From Streptomyces mobaraensis NBRC 13819 = DSM 40847 (GTDB lineage Bacteria; Actinomycetota; Actinomycetes; Streptomycetales; Streptomycetaceae), in assembly GCF_017916255.1 (NCBI RefSeq), contig NZ_CP072827.1, positions 6,721,501-6,785,500 on the forward strand: DNA of 64,000 nucleotides, in the 5' to 3' direction. Numbering within the stretch: the first letter of the stretch is position 1; the number at the start of each line of letters is the position of its first letter. Below, one piece after another: positions 1-9,415 of this stretch. The position numbers and the translations under genes are program-made. A model generated the notes under the pieces. It was not told the DNA's origin and did no database searches. It was given only the letters and a program-made list of their open reading frames with translations.

Positions 1-606
1 GCCCCGCCGCGCCCCGGCAAGGGGCCGCTGGCCCTGCGCGTCCGGCTGGCCGGCGGTGCCGGCTTCGACGTGACCGAGGCCGGCACCCGGAAGCGCCTCG
101 CCGCGTACTGCGTGCACGACCCCGCCGACGTGCCGGGCGTCGCCCGCCTCGGCCCGGACCCGCTGGCCGACGCGTTCACGCCCGAGGTCTTCACCCGGCT
201 GCTGCGCGACGAGAAGCGCCGGCAGGTCAAGGGCTTCCTGCGGGACCAGAGCGTGATCGCCGGCATCGGCAACGCCTACTCCGACGAGATCCTGCACGCG
301 GCCCGGATGTCCCCGTTCAAGCCGACGTCGGGCCTGACGGACGAGGAGGCCGCCGCCCTCTACGAGGCGCTGCGGACGACGCTCCGGGACGCCGTCGAGC
401 GCTCGCGAGGGCAGGCGGCGGCGGGGCTGAAGTCCGGGAAGAAGAGCGGGCTGCGGGTGCACGGGCGGACCGGCGAGCCCTGCCCGGTGTGCGGCGACAC
501 CATCCGCGAGGTGTCGTTCAGCGACTCGTCCCTCCAGTACTGCCCCACCTGCCAGACGGGCGGCAAGCCGCTCGCCGACCGGCGGCTGTCCCGGCTGCTG
601 AAGTAG
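1..606 (+). CDS. Fpg/Nei-family DNA glycosylase, 5' truncated by window edge
   Basis: The reading frame is open from base 1, so only the last 201 codons are present. It encodes the C-terminal part of a base-excision-repair glycosylase. The helix-two-turn-helix region contains GIGNAYSDEILHAA (about residues 81-94 of the visible part), which contacts the abasic strand in this family. A C-terminal zinc finger follows, with CPVC and CPTC pairs near the stop. The catalytic N-terminal Pro/Glu is outside the window, so Fpg (oxidised purines) and Nei (oxidised pyrimidines) cannot be separated. The GTG at 70 is probably internal, because the frame and its family-like sequence continue upstream of it. 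Confidence 0.93.
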   Translation, partial: APPRPGKGPLALRVRLAGGAGFDVTEAGTRKRLAAYCVHDPADVPGVARLGPDPLADAFTPEVFTRLLRDEKRRQVKGFLRDQSVIAGIGNAYSDEILHAARMSPFKPTSGLTDEEAAALYEALRTTLRDAVERSRGQAAAGLKSGKKSGLRVHGRTGEPCPVCGDTIREVSFSDSSLQYCPTCQTGGKPLADRRLSRLLK

Positions 607-613
607 CGCGGGG

Positions 614-2056
614 TCAGTCCCGAGGAACCCCGCGCGCGTCCGCGTGCGCCAGCTCCGAGTGCCGGTACGAGTAGGTGAAGTACACGACGAGCCCGATCAC
701 GAACCACACCGCGAACCGCACCCACGTCTGCCACGCCAGATAGGTGATCAGCCAGATCGAGGCGGCCACCCCGATGCCCGGCACCACCGGCACGCCCGGG
801 CAGCGGAAGCCGCGGGGCAGCTCCGGCCGCTTGTAGCGGAGGACGATGACGGCGGTGCAGACGACGGCGAAGGCCAGCAGGATGCCGATGTTGGTGAGTT
901 CCGCGGCCTCCCCGATCGGGACGAACCCCGCGATGAGCGCCGAGGCGACGCCCACGATCCAGGTGACCCGGGTGGGCACGTGCCGCGTCGGGTGGGTGTG
1001 CGCGAACCACTTGGGCAGCAGCCCGTCGCGGCTCATCGCGAACCACACCCGCGTCACCCCCAGCATGAAGGTGAACATCACGGTGAGGATGCCGATGATC
1101 GCCCCGACCGCGACGACATCCGCGATGCCGTTGAGCCCCACCGACTTGAAGGCGGTGGAGAAACCGCTCTCCTTGTCGATCTCCGTGTAGTGCTGCATCC
1201 CCGTCAGCACCAGGCACGCCAGCACGTACAGCACCATCGAGATGCCCAGCGAGTACAGGATCGCCCGGGGCATGTGCCGCTGCGCGTCCTTGGACTCCTC
1301 GGCGGCCGTCGACATCGCGTCGTAGCCGAAGACCGCGAAGAAGACGGTGGCGGCGCCGGTGAACGCACCGCTGACGCCGAACGGGAAGAAGGGGTGGTAG
1401 TTCTCGGTCTTCACGTGGAAGAAGCCGACGACCACGACCAGCAGCACCACCACGATCTTCAGGCCGACGACGATCGTCTCGAAGCGGGCCGCGTTCTTGA
1501 TGCCCAGGGTGAGCAGATAGGCGATCAGCAGGCAGAGCACGGCGGCGAACAGGTCCACCCGGTGGCCGTCCCCGGTGCCGGGCGCGCCCAGCATCCAGTG
1601 GGGGAGGTGCGCGCCCGACTCGGTCACCAGGAAGTTGGCGTACCCGGAGATGCCGATGGCGACGACGGAGACGATGGCCGTGTACTCCAGCAGCAGGTCC
1701 CAGCCGATGAACCAGCCGCCGATCTCGCCGAGCACCGCGTAGCCGTAGGTGTAGGCGGAGCCGGCGCGCGGGATGAGGCCCGCGAACTCGGCGTACGAGA
1801 ACGCCGCCGCCGCGCTGGCCACGCCCGCGATGAGGAACGAGACGAGCACCGCGGGCCCGGCCGTGCCGTTGGCGATCGTCCCGGCGAGGCTGAAGATGCC
1901 GGCGCCGATGATGCCGCCGACGCCGATGGCCGTGAGCTGCCACAGCCCCAGGGTGCGGGTCAGGTGCTCGCCGTGCGCCTCCGCCGTCTCCGCCTCTTCG
2001 ATGGTCTCGATGGGTTTGCGGCGCAGCATGCCGTGCCCGGCCCGGAGCCCTGCCAT
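614..2056 (-). CDS. APC-superfamily amino acid permease (cationic amino acid transporter type)
   Basis: 480 aa with about 12 hydrophobic helices. The first helix carries GVGGIIGAGIFSLAG, the glycine-rich signature of the amino acid-polyamine-cation superfamily. The overall pattern resembles the CAT/YfnA group of proton-coupled permeases. The frame extends 22 codons further upstream, but the ATG at 2056 has a good ribosome site (GAGAGGA about 8 bases upstream) and precedes a typical cytoplasmic N-terminus (MLRRKPIE). It converges with the glycosylase gene, only 7 bases away. The substrate cannot be named from sequence. Confidence 0.92.
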   Translation of the reverse strand: MAGLRAGHGMLRRKPIETIEEAETAEAHGEHLTRTLGLWQLTAIGVGGIIGAGIFSLAGTIANGTAGPAVLVSFLIAGVASAAAAFSYAEFAGLIPRAGSAYTYGYAVLGEIGGWFIGWDLLLEYTAIVSVVAIGISGYANFLVTESGAHLPHWMLGAPGTGDGHRVDLFAAVLCLLIAYLLTLGIKNAARFETIVVGLKIVVVLLVVVVGFFHVKTENYHPFFPFGVSGAFTGAATVFFAVFGYDAMSTAAEESKDAQRHMPRAILYSLGISMVLYVLACLVLTGMQHYTEIDKESGFSTAFKSVGLNGIADVVAVGAIIGILTVMFTFMLGVTRVWFAMSRDGLLPKWFAHTHPTRHVPTRVTWIVGVASALIAGFVPIGEAAELTNIGILLAFAVVCTAVIVLRYKRPELPRGFRCPGVPVVPGIGVAASIWLITYLAWQTWVRFAVWFVIGLVVYFTYSYRHSELAHADARGVPRD

Positions 2057-2204
2057 GTCGTGTCCTCTCGTCGCCCTGTCCCCGTGTCGGCGGGACGCTG
2101 ACGGCGGCTCATGATGGTGCACCGGAACCGGTGACGGAAGACGCCGCTCCGGTCCCGTCCGGCCTTCGGCCGATCCGTCGTCTCCCGTGACTCTCCCCGG
2201 CGCC

Positions 2205-4622
2205 TCAGCCGGTCAGTCTCCGGCCGATGGCGGGCACCGCCGCCGACCGCCCGGTGCCCCAGCGGCCCGGCTTCGGGCCGACGGTCAGCTCCAGCCGCTC
2301 CCCGCGCCGGAGCGCCGCCGTCGTCAGGTACGTCCGGTCGAAGGCGGTGCCGTCCAGCCGGGCGGTCTGGATGTAGCGGTCGGTGGCGGAGGTGCCGGCC
2401 GCGGTCACGGTGAACCGGCCGTGCGGGTACCAGTGGCGGTCCAGCCGCAGTTCGACGCGGTCGAAGACCGGGGTGCTCAGCCCCCACACGTCCGTCCCCG
2501 GCCGCACCGGGTAGACGCCGATGGCCGAGAGGACCATCCAGGACGACATCGTGCCCAGGTCGTCGTTGCCGGTCATGCCGTCGGGCGCGTCCGTGAACAG
2601 GGTCAGCGCGGCGTGCACGACGTCCGTGGTCTTCCAGGGCCGGCCGGTGGCGAGGTAGGTGTACGGCGCGATGAGGTCCGGCTCGTTCTGCGGGTTGTAC
2701 TTGTCGGCGTTGTAGTAGTCGTACGGGCCGTGCACCCACACCTCGCGGGCGGTGCGGGCCGGGTCGGCGAGCAGCTTGTCGTACGCGAAGAAGGAGTCCA
2801 GCCGCTTCTCCGCCGCCTCCCGGCCGCCGATCAGCTCGATCATCCCCGGCAGGTCCTGCGGGACCAGCCACTGGTACTGCCAGGCGGTGCCCTCGTGGAA
2901 GCCGGGGCTCTTCGCCGGGTCCGCGGAGCCGGTGAACGCGCCCTTGGCGTCGCGGGGCCGGAAGAAGCCCGTCGCCGGGTCGAACAGCTTCCGGTAGTTG
3001 CGCGAGCGGTCCGCGTACCGCCGGGCGTCGTCGTGGTGGCCGAGTGCCTCCGCCGTCTCCGCCAGTACCCCGTCGGCCAGCGCGTATTCGAGGGTCGCGG
3101 AGGCGCCCTGCTGGAAGTCGGAGTCGCCGGGCTTGTGCCGGGACAGCTCGGGCGCCAGCGGAACGTAACCGTCCGTCAGATAGCGCTCGTTGCCCTCCCG
3201 GCCCAGGTACGGGGAGTCGGCGGGCGGCGCCCCGTCCGCGTTGCGCTTCAGCGCCCGGTACGCCTCCTCCTCGTGCCCCGCGAGCAGCCCCTGCCGGTAG
3301 GCGTTGGTGAGGTACGGGGTGACGGGGTCGCCGGTCATGATGTTGGTCTCCACCGGCCCGTACCCCCACTTGGGCAGCCACCCGCCCTCGGCGTCGATCC
3401 GCAGTACGGACAGCGCCATGTCACGGGCCTCGGCCGGCGCCAGCAGGGCCAGGAGCTGCGCCTGGGTGCGGTAGGTGTCCCACAGCGACCAGTTCTGGTA
3501 GTACGTGAACCCCTTGGCCTCGTGCGGCTTCCCGTCCCAGCCGAGGTAGCGGCCGTCGGTGTCGCTGCCGGTGTTGGGGGAGAGGAACGACCGGTAGAGC
3601 GCCGAGTAGAAGGTGCGGCGCAGCGTCCGGGTCCCGCCCTGGACGGCGACGTCGCCCAGCCGCTTCTCCCACGCGGCGCGCGCCGCCTCCGCCGTCCGGT
3701 CGAAACCGGCCTCCTCGGCGGCCAGATTGCGCCCGGCGCCGTCCGCGTCCACGTAGCTGACGGCGGTGGTCGCCTCCACCCGCTGCTCGGTACGGGTGTC
3801 GAAGCGCACCCAGGCGCCGTTCCGCCCGGTCCCGGAGGACGCCCGGGAACCGCTGGTCACCCGCTCGCCCTCCCAGGTGCCGTAGGCGGTGAACGGCCGG
3901 TCGAAGCGGGTCAGCGTGTGGACGGTGTACGGCCGGGTGTCCTGGCAGAAGCCGCGCCCGGTGACCGAGGCCCGCACCGTGCGGTCGTCGACGATCTCCA
4001 CCTTGCTGGAGACGCCCCGGTGCAGCGACTGACCCGCGTTGATCAGGACGTTGGCCTTGTCGGTGGCGGGAAAGGTGAAGCGCTGCCGCCCGGTGTGCGT
4101 GGTGGCCGTGAGCTCGGCGGTGACGCCCGAGCCGAGCTTGACGCGGTAGTAGCCGGGCCGGGCGGTCTCGTCGGCGTGCGAGAACGCGGCGGCGTACTTG
4201 GCGTTGTCGGTCTCGGTGACCTCCCCCGTGGTCGGCAGGACGGGCAGGTCCCCGCCGATCCGGCAGCCGACCCCGGAGAGATGCACGGCAGAGAAGCCGC
4301 GGATATGCGTGTGCTTGTAGTCGTAGCCCATGGCGTGGCCGGTGTCGGGGGAGAGCTGCACCATGCCGAACGGGACGGCGGCGCCGGGGAAGGTGTTGCC
4401 CTCGTTCTTGGTGCCGATGAAGGGGTTGACGAGGTCGGTGAGCCGCTCGGCGGCTTCCTGCCCCGCAGGCGTGTCGGCCTGTCCCGCAGGTGTGTCGGCG
4501 GGGGCGGCAGTGGCGGTGGGGGCCGGTGGTGCGAGGGCGGCCGTACCGCCCAGGGCCGCCGCCAGGGCGAGGAGGGCGACCCTGGTGCGCAGCCGCGGAT
4601 GTCCGGTCCGTCTCCGTCTCAT
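2205..4622 (-). CDS. Secreted GH92-family alpha-mannosidase
   Basis: 805 aa from the ATG at 4622, which begins a clean signal peptide (MRRRRTGHPRLRTRVALLAL, then an Ala-rich core). The mature protein opens with LVNPFIGTKNEGNTFPGAAV and ends with the motif GNDDLGTMSSWMVLSAIG, both typical of glycoside hydrolase family 92, whose members are calcium-dependent exo-alpha-mannosidases acting on mannan and N-glycans. About 72 further bases upstream are in frame but lie before the signal peptide, so the later start is preferred. It probably acts outside the cell. It is transcribed away from the B12 riboswitch unit, and no functional link between them is visible. Confidence 0.93.
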   Translation of the reverse strand: MRRRRTGHPRLRTRVALLALAAALGGTAALAPPAPTATAAPADTPAGQADTPAGQEAAERLTDLVNPFIGTKNEGNTFPGAAVPFGMVQLSPDTGHAMGYDYKHTHIRGFSAVHLSGVGCRIGGDLPVLPTTGEVTETDNAKYAAAFSHADETARPGYYRVKLGSGVTAELTATTHTGRQRFTFPATDKANVLINAGQSLHRGVSSKVEIVDDRTVRASVTGRGFCQDTRPYTVHTLTRFDRPFTAYGTWEGERVTSGSRASSGTGRNGAWVRFDTRTEQRVEATTAVSYVDADGAGRNLAAEEAGFDRTAEAARAAWEKRLGDVAVQGGTRTLRRTFYSALYRSFLSPNTGSDTDGRYLGWDGKPHEAKGFTYYQNWSLWDTYRTQAQLLALLAPAEARDMALSVLRIDAEGGWLPKWGYGPVETNIMTGDPVTPYLTNAYRQGLLAGHEEEAYRALKRNADGAPPADSPYLGREGNERYLTDGYVPLAPELSRHKPGDSDFQQGASATLEYALADGVLAETAEALGHHDDARRYADRSRNYRKLFDPATGFFRPRDAKGAFTGSADPAKSPGFHEGTAWQYQWLVPQDLPGMIELIGGREAAEKRLDSFFAYDKLLADPARTAREVWVHGPYDYYNADKYNPQNEPDLIAPYTYLATGRPWKTTDVVHAALTLFTDAPDGMTGNDDLGTMSSWMVLSAIGVYPVRPGTDVWGLSTPVFDRVELRLDRHWYPHGRFTVTAAGTSATDRYIQTARLDGTAFDRTYLTTAALRRGERLELTVGPKPGRWGTGRSAAVPAIGRRLTG

Positions 4623-4959
4623 CGTCCACGTCCCTCGCGTGCCGGCGGAAGGGTGTCGGTACGCCCCCGGGCGGTTCCGGCGCGCCACCGACATCGCTTT
4701 TCAGGGGGAGGCTCGTCCCCGAGGGACGGGGAGTCAAGGATGCGCCGAGTGGTGGGCGTGGTGTTCCGGCCGCCCGGCGGACGGCACCGCGACGGGCGGT
4801 GACCGGCGTGCGGAGGTGGAGCGCGTGACGGGCGAACTGCCGGTGTACGGCGGGGAATGGCGGTGTCGTGGGCGGTGGTGCCGGTGTACAGTACCGGCGA
4901 CCAGTTCGAACAATTGACGGAGCGTCGGCTCCGCGCGGAGGCGATGGCCTTCCGCACGG

Positions 4960-5165
4960 GAAACGGCGTCCTCGTCCGACGACAACCGAATGAGCGGCGC
5001 ACCCGGGGAAAGCCGGTGGAAGACCGGCGCTGACCTGCAACCGTGAGCGGAGCCCTGCCGGGCGGCGATGACGAAGGCCGGCGGAACCGCGAGCCGGACC
5101 GCCCGGCGCGCCGTGGTACCGCTTCCCACTGTCACGGTCTGCAGCGTGGAGCCCTGAGCCCTTGA
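4960..5165 (+). promoter_or_regulatory. Cobalamin (adenosylcobalamin-type) riboswitch
   Basis: The leader before the gene at 5266 contains the conserved B12 aptamer core at 5004-5050: GGGGAAA, then GCCGGTGGAAGACCGGCGC, then CTGACCTGCAACCGTGAG. These match in order the family elements GGGAA, GGTG-AA-CC and the B12 box (CCCGC-ACTGT). Several G+C-rich helices flank the core (GCCGG/CCGGC pairs to about 5,125). It lies in the roughly 640-base gap between the divergent mannosidase gene and the ECF unit, in the rightward orientation. It would be expected to switch the downstream transport genes off when cobalamin is plentiful. The outer limits are approximate. Confidence 0.75.
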
Positions 5166-5265
5166 TCCTCCGGCTTCCGGTCCGGGTCCGGTCTCCGTCC
5201 GGACCACCGGCGGGGCGCCGCGCGGGCCCGGGGGCCCGGGCGCGGGCCCCAACGAAGGGCGTTTG

Positions 5266-6387
5266 ATGGCCGGTCGGATACGCGCGTCGGTGGCCGCTCT
5301 GGCGCTGGCCGCCGCTTCCGTCGCTTCCGGGCTCGCCACCGCGGGCGACGCCGCCGCCGTGGACACCGGCCGCGGCAGGCCCGGCTTCTGTCCCGACGGC
5401 GACGGGGTCACCGTGGTCGTCGACTTCCAGGGACTCGGCGGCAGCACGATCGTCCGCTGTGCGCCCGGCGGCCAGTCCACCGGCCTGACCGCCCTGAAGA
5501 ACGCCGGATTCCGGATCGCCGGGACCCTGCGGTGGGGCGAGAGCTTCGTCTGCCGGATCGAGAGCAGGCCCGAGCCGCGCCGGGAGTCCTGCGCGGACAC
5601 GCCGCCCGCCGACGCGTACTGGTCCTACTGGCACGCGCCGAACGACGGACGCTGGACGTACAGCCAGTGGGGCGTCACCAACCGCACGCCGCCCGCGGGG
5701 AGTTTCGAGGGCTGGTCGTTCTCGCTGGGCAAGGAGGCGGGCGGAGCGCCCGCGCCCCGGGTGGCGCCCCGGCGCCCGGGAACGCCCGTACCGCCGCGAG
5801 GGGAATCCCAGCGGCCCCGGCCGGGCGGCGGCGAGCCGGGACGCCCGGCGGGCGGCGGGGGAGGGGGCGCCGGCGCCCCGCAGGGCGGCGGTTCGGGCGA
5901 CGGCGGGCCGGGTGCCGGGCGGCCCGCCGGGACCGGCGGCTCCACCGGAAGTGGCGGTTCCGGGGGGAACGGCGGTTCCGTGGGCGGTGGCGGGTCGGCG
6001 GCCGGGAGCGGTGGCTCCGGCGACCGCCGGGATCAGGGCCGGGACCAGGGCTCCGGCCGCCCGTCCGCACCCGGGAGCGGGCCCTCCGGCCCGGCGGCCC
6101 CCGCCCAGGGCGGCCCGGCCACACCCGGGGCGCCCGGGGTGGGGGACGAGCGGACCCCGGGCCCCCAGGACACGCCCACCGAGGCCGCCGACTGGACCGG
6201 TGGCGAGGACGGCGGCAAGCGCACGTCCGCCGACAGCCCGCGGACCGTCGCGCACAGCTCGGACGGCGGTGGTGGTGTGCCCGTCGGCACGATCCTGGTG
6301 GCCGCCGCCGCGGCCGGACTCGCCGGCACCGCGTCCGCCACGGCCTGGCGCCGCAAACGTGCCGCACGAGGTGACAGCGCACCGTGA
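5266..6387 (+). CDS. Secreted, membrane-anchored protein with transcobalamin-beta/DUF4430-like domain
   Basis: 373 aa from the ATG at 5266 (AAGGG about 9 bases upstream; a TTG lies just before it). Residues 1-30 are a signal peptide. Residues 35-155 form a compact domain with three or four Cys, the string VTVVVDFQGLGG and a C-terminal part rich in Trp, Tyr and Gly (YWSYWHA, WTYSQWGV, GSFEGWSF). The layout resembles DUF4430 domains, though weakly. A Gly/Pro/Ser-rich linker of some 170 residues follows, then one transmembrane segment (VGTILVAAAAAGLAG) and a basic tail. This is the design of a tethered cell-surface binding protein. It is the first gene after the riboswitch and overlaps the EcfT gene. 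No enzyme motif is seen. Confidence 0.8.
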   Translation: MAGRIRASVAALALAAASVASGLATAGDAAAVDTGRGRPGFCPDGDGVTVVVDFQGLGGSTIVRCAPGGQSTGLTALKNAGFRIAGTLRWGESFVCRIESRPEPRRESCADTPPADAYWSYWHAPNDGRWTYSQWGVTNRTPPAGSFEGWSFSLGKEAGGAPAPRVAPRRPGTPVPPRGESQRPRPGGGEPGRPAGGGGGGAGAPQGGGSGDGGPGAGRPAGTGGSTGSGGSGGNGGSVGGGGSAAGSGGSGDRRDQGRDQGSGRPSAPGSGPSGPAAPAQGGPATPGAPGVGDERTPGPQDTPTEAADWTGGEDGGKRTSADSPRTVAHSSDGGGGVPVGTILVAAAAAGLAGTASATAWRRKRAARGDSAP

Positions 6388-7760
6388 TGTCCGCACGCCC
6401 TCACGGCGTCCCGCGCGCTCCGCTGGTCCTGCCGCGCGCCCTGCACCCGGGCGCGTGGTGGCTGTGGGCCCTGGGCCTGGCCACCGCCGCCGGACGCACC
6501 TCCAACCCGCTGCTGCTGGTGCTCCTCGTCGCGGCGGCGGGCTGCGTCGTCGTCCGCCGCCGCGGGGACAACCCGTGGGCGCTCGCCTTCCCCATGTACC
6601 TGACGCTCGGCGCGTTCATCGTCGTCTCGCGCGTCGTCTTCCGCGTGGTCTTCGGCGGCGGCCAGGGGGAGCACGTCCTGTTCACCCTGCCGGAGGTGCC
6701 GCTGCCGCACTGGGCCGCCGGCATCCGGCTGTTCGGCCCGGTGGCCGCCGAACAGGTGCTGGGCGGCGTCTACGACGGACTCCGGCTCGCCGCCATGGTC
6801 GTCTGCGTCGGCGCCGCCAACGCCCTCGCCAACCCGAAGCGGATGCTCAAGGCGCTGCCCGGCGCCCTGTACGAGATCGGCACCGCCGTCGTCGTGGCCC
6901 TGACGGTGGCGCCCCAACTCGCCGAGAGCGTCCGCCGCGTACGCCGTGCCCGAGCCCTGCGGGGCGGCCGGCAGCGGGGCCTGCGCGCCCTGCGCGGCAT
7001 CGTCATCCCGGTCCTGGAGGACGCGCTCAACCGCTCGCTGGCCCTGGCCGCCGCCATGGCCTCGCACGGTTACGGCAGCACCGGCCGCGCGAGCCGCCCC
7101 GCCCCCGGGCCCCGCCGGCTGACCGGCGCCCTCGTCGTCGTCGGGCTGCTCGGCGTCTGCGCGGGGCTGTACGGCGTCCTCGGCTCCGACACCCCGCGCC
7201 GGCTGGGAACGCCGTTGCTGCTCGGCGGGCTCGCCGTCGCCGTCCTGGGCTTCGTGCTCGGCGGGCTGCGCGCGGGGCGCAGCCGCTACCGGCCCGACCG
7301 CTGGCGGGCCGCCGAGTTCCTCGTCGCCGGCTCCGGCATCGCCACCGGCGCCCTGCTGTACCTGGCCTCGCGCGCGGACGCCGCCGACCTCTACCCGTCG
7401 CTCTCCCCGCTCACCTGGCCCGAGGCGGGCCCGCTGCCCGTCGCCGCGATCCTCGTCGGCGCCCTCCCGGCGTGGCTGGCCCCGGCGGCGCCGGTGGCCG
7501 TGCCCCGGGGACCGGACGACGAGCCCGGCCTGACAGCCGCTCGGGGAACGGCCGTCGGGAGGGTGATCATTGACGAGGCGCCTGAGGTGTCCGAGGCGGC
7601 CGAGACGCCCGAGGTGTCTGAAGTCCACGAGACGCTTGAGGCCCACGAGACGCCCGACGCTCACAAGGCCCCCGACGCTCACAAGGCTCCCGACGCCCAC
7701 GAGGCGTCCGCCGGGAAAACCGCCCCCGCCGGGTCGTCCGCGCGGGAGGCGCTCGCGTGA
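6387..7760 (+). CDS. ECF transporter T component (CbiQ/EcfT family)
   Basis: 457 aa, the transmembrane scaffold that couples the ATPases to the substrate-binding S component. Hydrophobic helices run through roughly residues 25-120 and 235-370. The coupling helices lie in the cytoplasmic region around ALRGGRQRGLRALRG (about 190-205), the Ala-Arg-Gly signature of EcfT. GTG 6384 and ATG 6387 are both possible; the gene overlaps the stop of the gene before it. The last 75 residues are unusual: a charged, Glu-rich extension with tandem copies of PDAHKA that EcfT proteins normally lack. The B12 riboswitch upstream suggests cobalamin or a corrinoid precursor as substrate. Confidence 0.88.
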   Translation: MSARPHGVPRAPLVLPRALHPGAWWLWALGLATAAGRTSNPLLLVLLVAAAGCVVVRRRGDNPWALAFPMYLTLGAFIVVSRVVFRVVFGGGQGEHVLFTLPEVPLPHWAAGIRLFGPVAAEQVLGGVYDGLRLAAMVVCVGAANALANPKRMLKALPGALYEIGTAVVVALTVAPQLAESVRRVRRARALRGGRQRGLRALRGIVIPVLEDALNRSLALAAAMASHGYGSTGRASRPAPGPRRLTGALVVVGLLGVCAGLYGVLGSDTPRRLGTPLLLGGLAVAVLGFVLGGLRAGRSRYRPDRWRAAEFLVAGSGIATGALLYLASRADAADLYPSLSPLTWPEAGPLPVAAILVGALPAWLAPAAPVAVPRGPDDEPGLTAARGTAVGRVIIDEAPEVSEAAETPEVSEVHETLEAHETPDAHKAPDAHKAPDAHEASAGKTAPAGSSAREALA

Positions 7761-9415
7761 TCACCTTCGACGACGTCACCGTCACCTACACCGGGGCCGG
7801 CCGGCCCACCCTGCGAGATGTCCGCCTCCACCTGCCCGAAGGGGAACTCTGCCTGGTCACCGGCCGTACGGGCGTCGGCAAGTCCACCCTCCTCGGCGCC
7901 GTCAACGGCCTCGTCCCGCACTTCACCGGCGGGCACCTGAGCGGTGAGGTGACCGTCGCCGGCGTCTCCACCCGGCAGGCGCCGCCGCAGGAGCTCGCGC
8001 ACCTCGTCGGCGTCGTCGGCCAGGACCCGCTCGCCGGGTTCGTCACCGACACCGTCGAGGAGGAACTGGCCTACGGAATGGAGCAGTTGGGCACCCCGCC
8101 CGACGTGATGCGCAAACGCGTCGAGGAGACCCTCGACCTGCTCGGCATCGCCCCCTTGCGGCACCGCGCCCTCCGCACCCTCTCGGGCGGCCAGCAGCAG
8201 CGGGTCGCCATAGGTTCCGTCCTCACCCGCCATCCGCGCGTCCTCGTCCTCGACGAGCCGACGTCGGCGCTCGATCCCACCGCGGCGGAGGAGGTTCTGG
8301 CCGCGATCACCCGGCTCGTCCACGACCTCGGCACCACCGTGCTGATCGCCGAGCACCGGCTGGAGCGCGTTCTGCAGTACGCCGACCGGGTCGTGCACCT
8401 GCCCGGCGACGGCCGGGTGGCCGTCGGCACCCCGGCCGCGGCCGTCCGTGACGCGGACGTGGCCCCGCCGGTGGTCCGCCTCGGCCGGCTCGCCGGCTGG
8501 GACCCGCTCCCCCTGTCCGTCCGCGACGCCCGCCGCCTGGCCGGGCCGCTGCGGGAACGCCTGGCCGGGCGGGCGCCGGAGGCGGTCGCGCCGCCGGGCG
8601 CCGGGGGAGCCGACGACGCGCGGAGGACCGTGCTCGCGGCCCGGGACGTCGTCGTGGGGTACGGATCCGTGCGGGCGGTCCGAGGGGTGTCCCTGGACCT
8701 GGCGGCCGGTGAGGTCGTCGCGCTGATGGGCCGCAACGGATCGGGCAAGTCCTCGCTGCTGTGGGCCCTCCAGGGCTCCGGCCCCCGGCGCTCCGGCCGG
8801 GTCGACGTGGCCGGCACGGACCCGGGCCGCGTCCCGGCGCGGAAGGCGCGCGGCCTGGTGGGGCTGGTGCCGCAGACGGCGAGCGACCTGCTGTACCTGG
8901 AGAGCGTCGACGCGGAATGCGCCCAGGCCGACCAGGAGTCCGGCGCCGCGCCGGGCACCGCGCGCGCTCTCCTCGACGACCTGGCCCCCGGCATCCCCGG
9001 CGCCCGGCACCCCCGCGACCTGTCCGAGGGGCAGCGGCTCGCCCTCGTCCTCGCCGTCCAACTCGCCGCCGCGCCGCGCGCGGTGCTGCTGGACGAGCCG
9101 ACGCGGGGGCTCGACCTGCCCGCGAAGGAACGTTTCACGGCACTGGTGCGGCGCCTCGCCGGCGAGGGCCGCGCGGTGGTCGTCGCCACGCACGACGTCG
9201 AGTTCGCGGCCCTTACGGCGGACCGCGTCGTGATCACGGCCGAGGGCGAGATCGTCGCCGACGGGCCGGCGGCCGAGGTGATCGTCGCGTCCCCGGCGTT
9301 CGCGCCCCAGGTGGCCAAGGTGCTGGCGCCGCAGGCGTGGCTGACGGTGGAACAGGTAGCGGGGGCGCTGGCTCCCGCCGGACGGCCGGTCGCGGTGGAG
9401 AGGGCGGGGGCGTGA
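7757..9415 (+). CDS. ECF transporter ATPase with two fused nucleotide-binding domains
   Basis: 552 aa from a GTG that overlaps the EcfT stop. Two ABC ATPase domains lie in one chain. Domain 1 has Walker A GRTGVGKST, signature LSGGQQQR and Walker B VLVLDEPT. Domain 2 has GRNGSGKSS, the degenerate signature LSEGQRLAL and VLLDEPT. Each also has the switch His region (IAEHRL, ATHDVEF). It powers the transporter formed with the neighbouring T and S subunits. The fused EcfA1-EcfA2 layout is common in Actinobacteria. It is in the riboswitch-controlled unit, and the S-component reading frame directly follows. Confidence 0.95.
   Translation: MITFDDVTVTYTGAGRPTLRDVRLHLPEGELCLVTGRTGVGKSTLLGAVNGLVPHFTGGHLSGEVTVAGVSTRQAPPQELAHLVGVVGQDPLAGFVTDTVEEELAYGMEQLGTPPDVMRKRVEETLDLLGIAPLRHRALRTLSGGQQQRVAIGSVLTRHPRVLVLDEPTSALDPTAAEEVLAAITRLVHDLGTTVLIAEHRLERVLQYADRVVHLPGDGRVAVGTPAAAVRDADVAPPVVRLGRLAGWDPLPLSVRDARRLAGPLRERLAGRAPEAVAPPGAGGADDARRTVLAARDVVVGYGSVRAVRGVSLDLAAGEVVALMGRNGSGKSSLLWALQGSGPRRSGRVDVAGTDPGRVPARKARGLVGLVPQTASDLLYLESVDAECAQADQESGAAPGTARALLDDLAPGIPGARHPRDLSEGQRLALVLAVQLAAAPRAVLLDEPTRGLDLPAKERFTALVRRLAGEGRAVVVATHDVEFAALTADRVVITAEGEIVADGPAAEVIVASPAFAPQVAKVLAPQAWLTVEQVAGALAPAGRPVAVERAGA

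Noticed and set aside
2187..2205. Extending the mannosidase, APC and other starts to the longest frame
   Set aside because: Shorter starts have good ribosome sites or begin a signal peptide, whereas the extensions have neither.
2187..4802. A long open frame (871 codons) opposite the mannosidase gene
   Set aside because: It is a high-G+C antisense shadow: low-complexity Arg/Gly/Pro/Val composition, no family motif, and the opposite strand encodes a clear GH92 enzyme.
3421..6396. A 991-codon leftward frame spanning the mannosidase start and the riboswitch
   Set aside because: It runs through a riboswitch and antisense to two supported genes and has no protein-like sequence.
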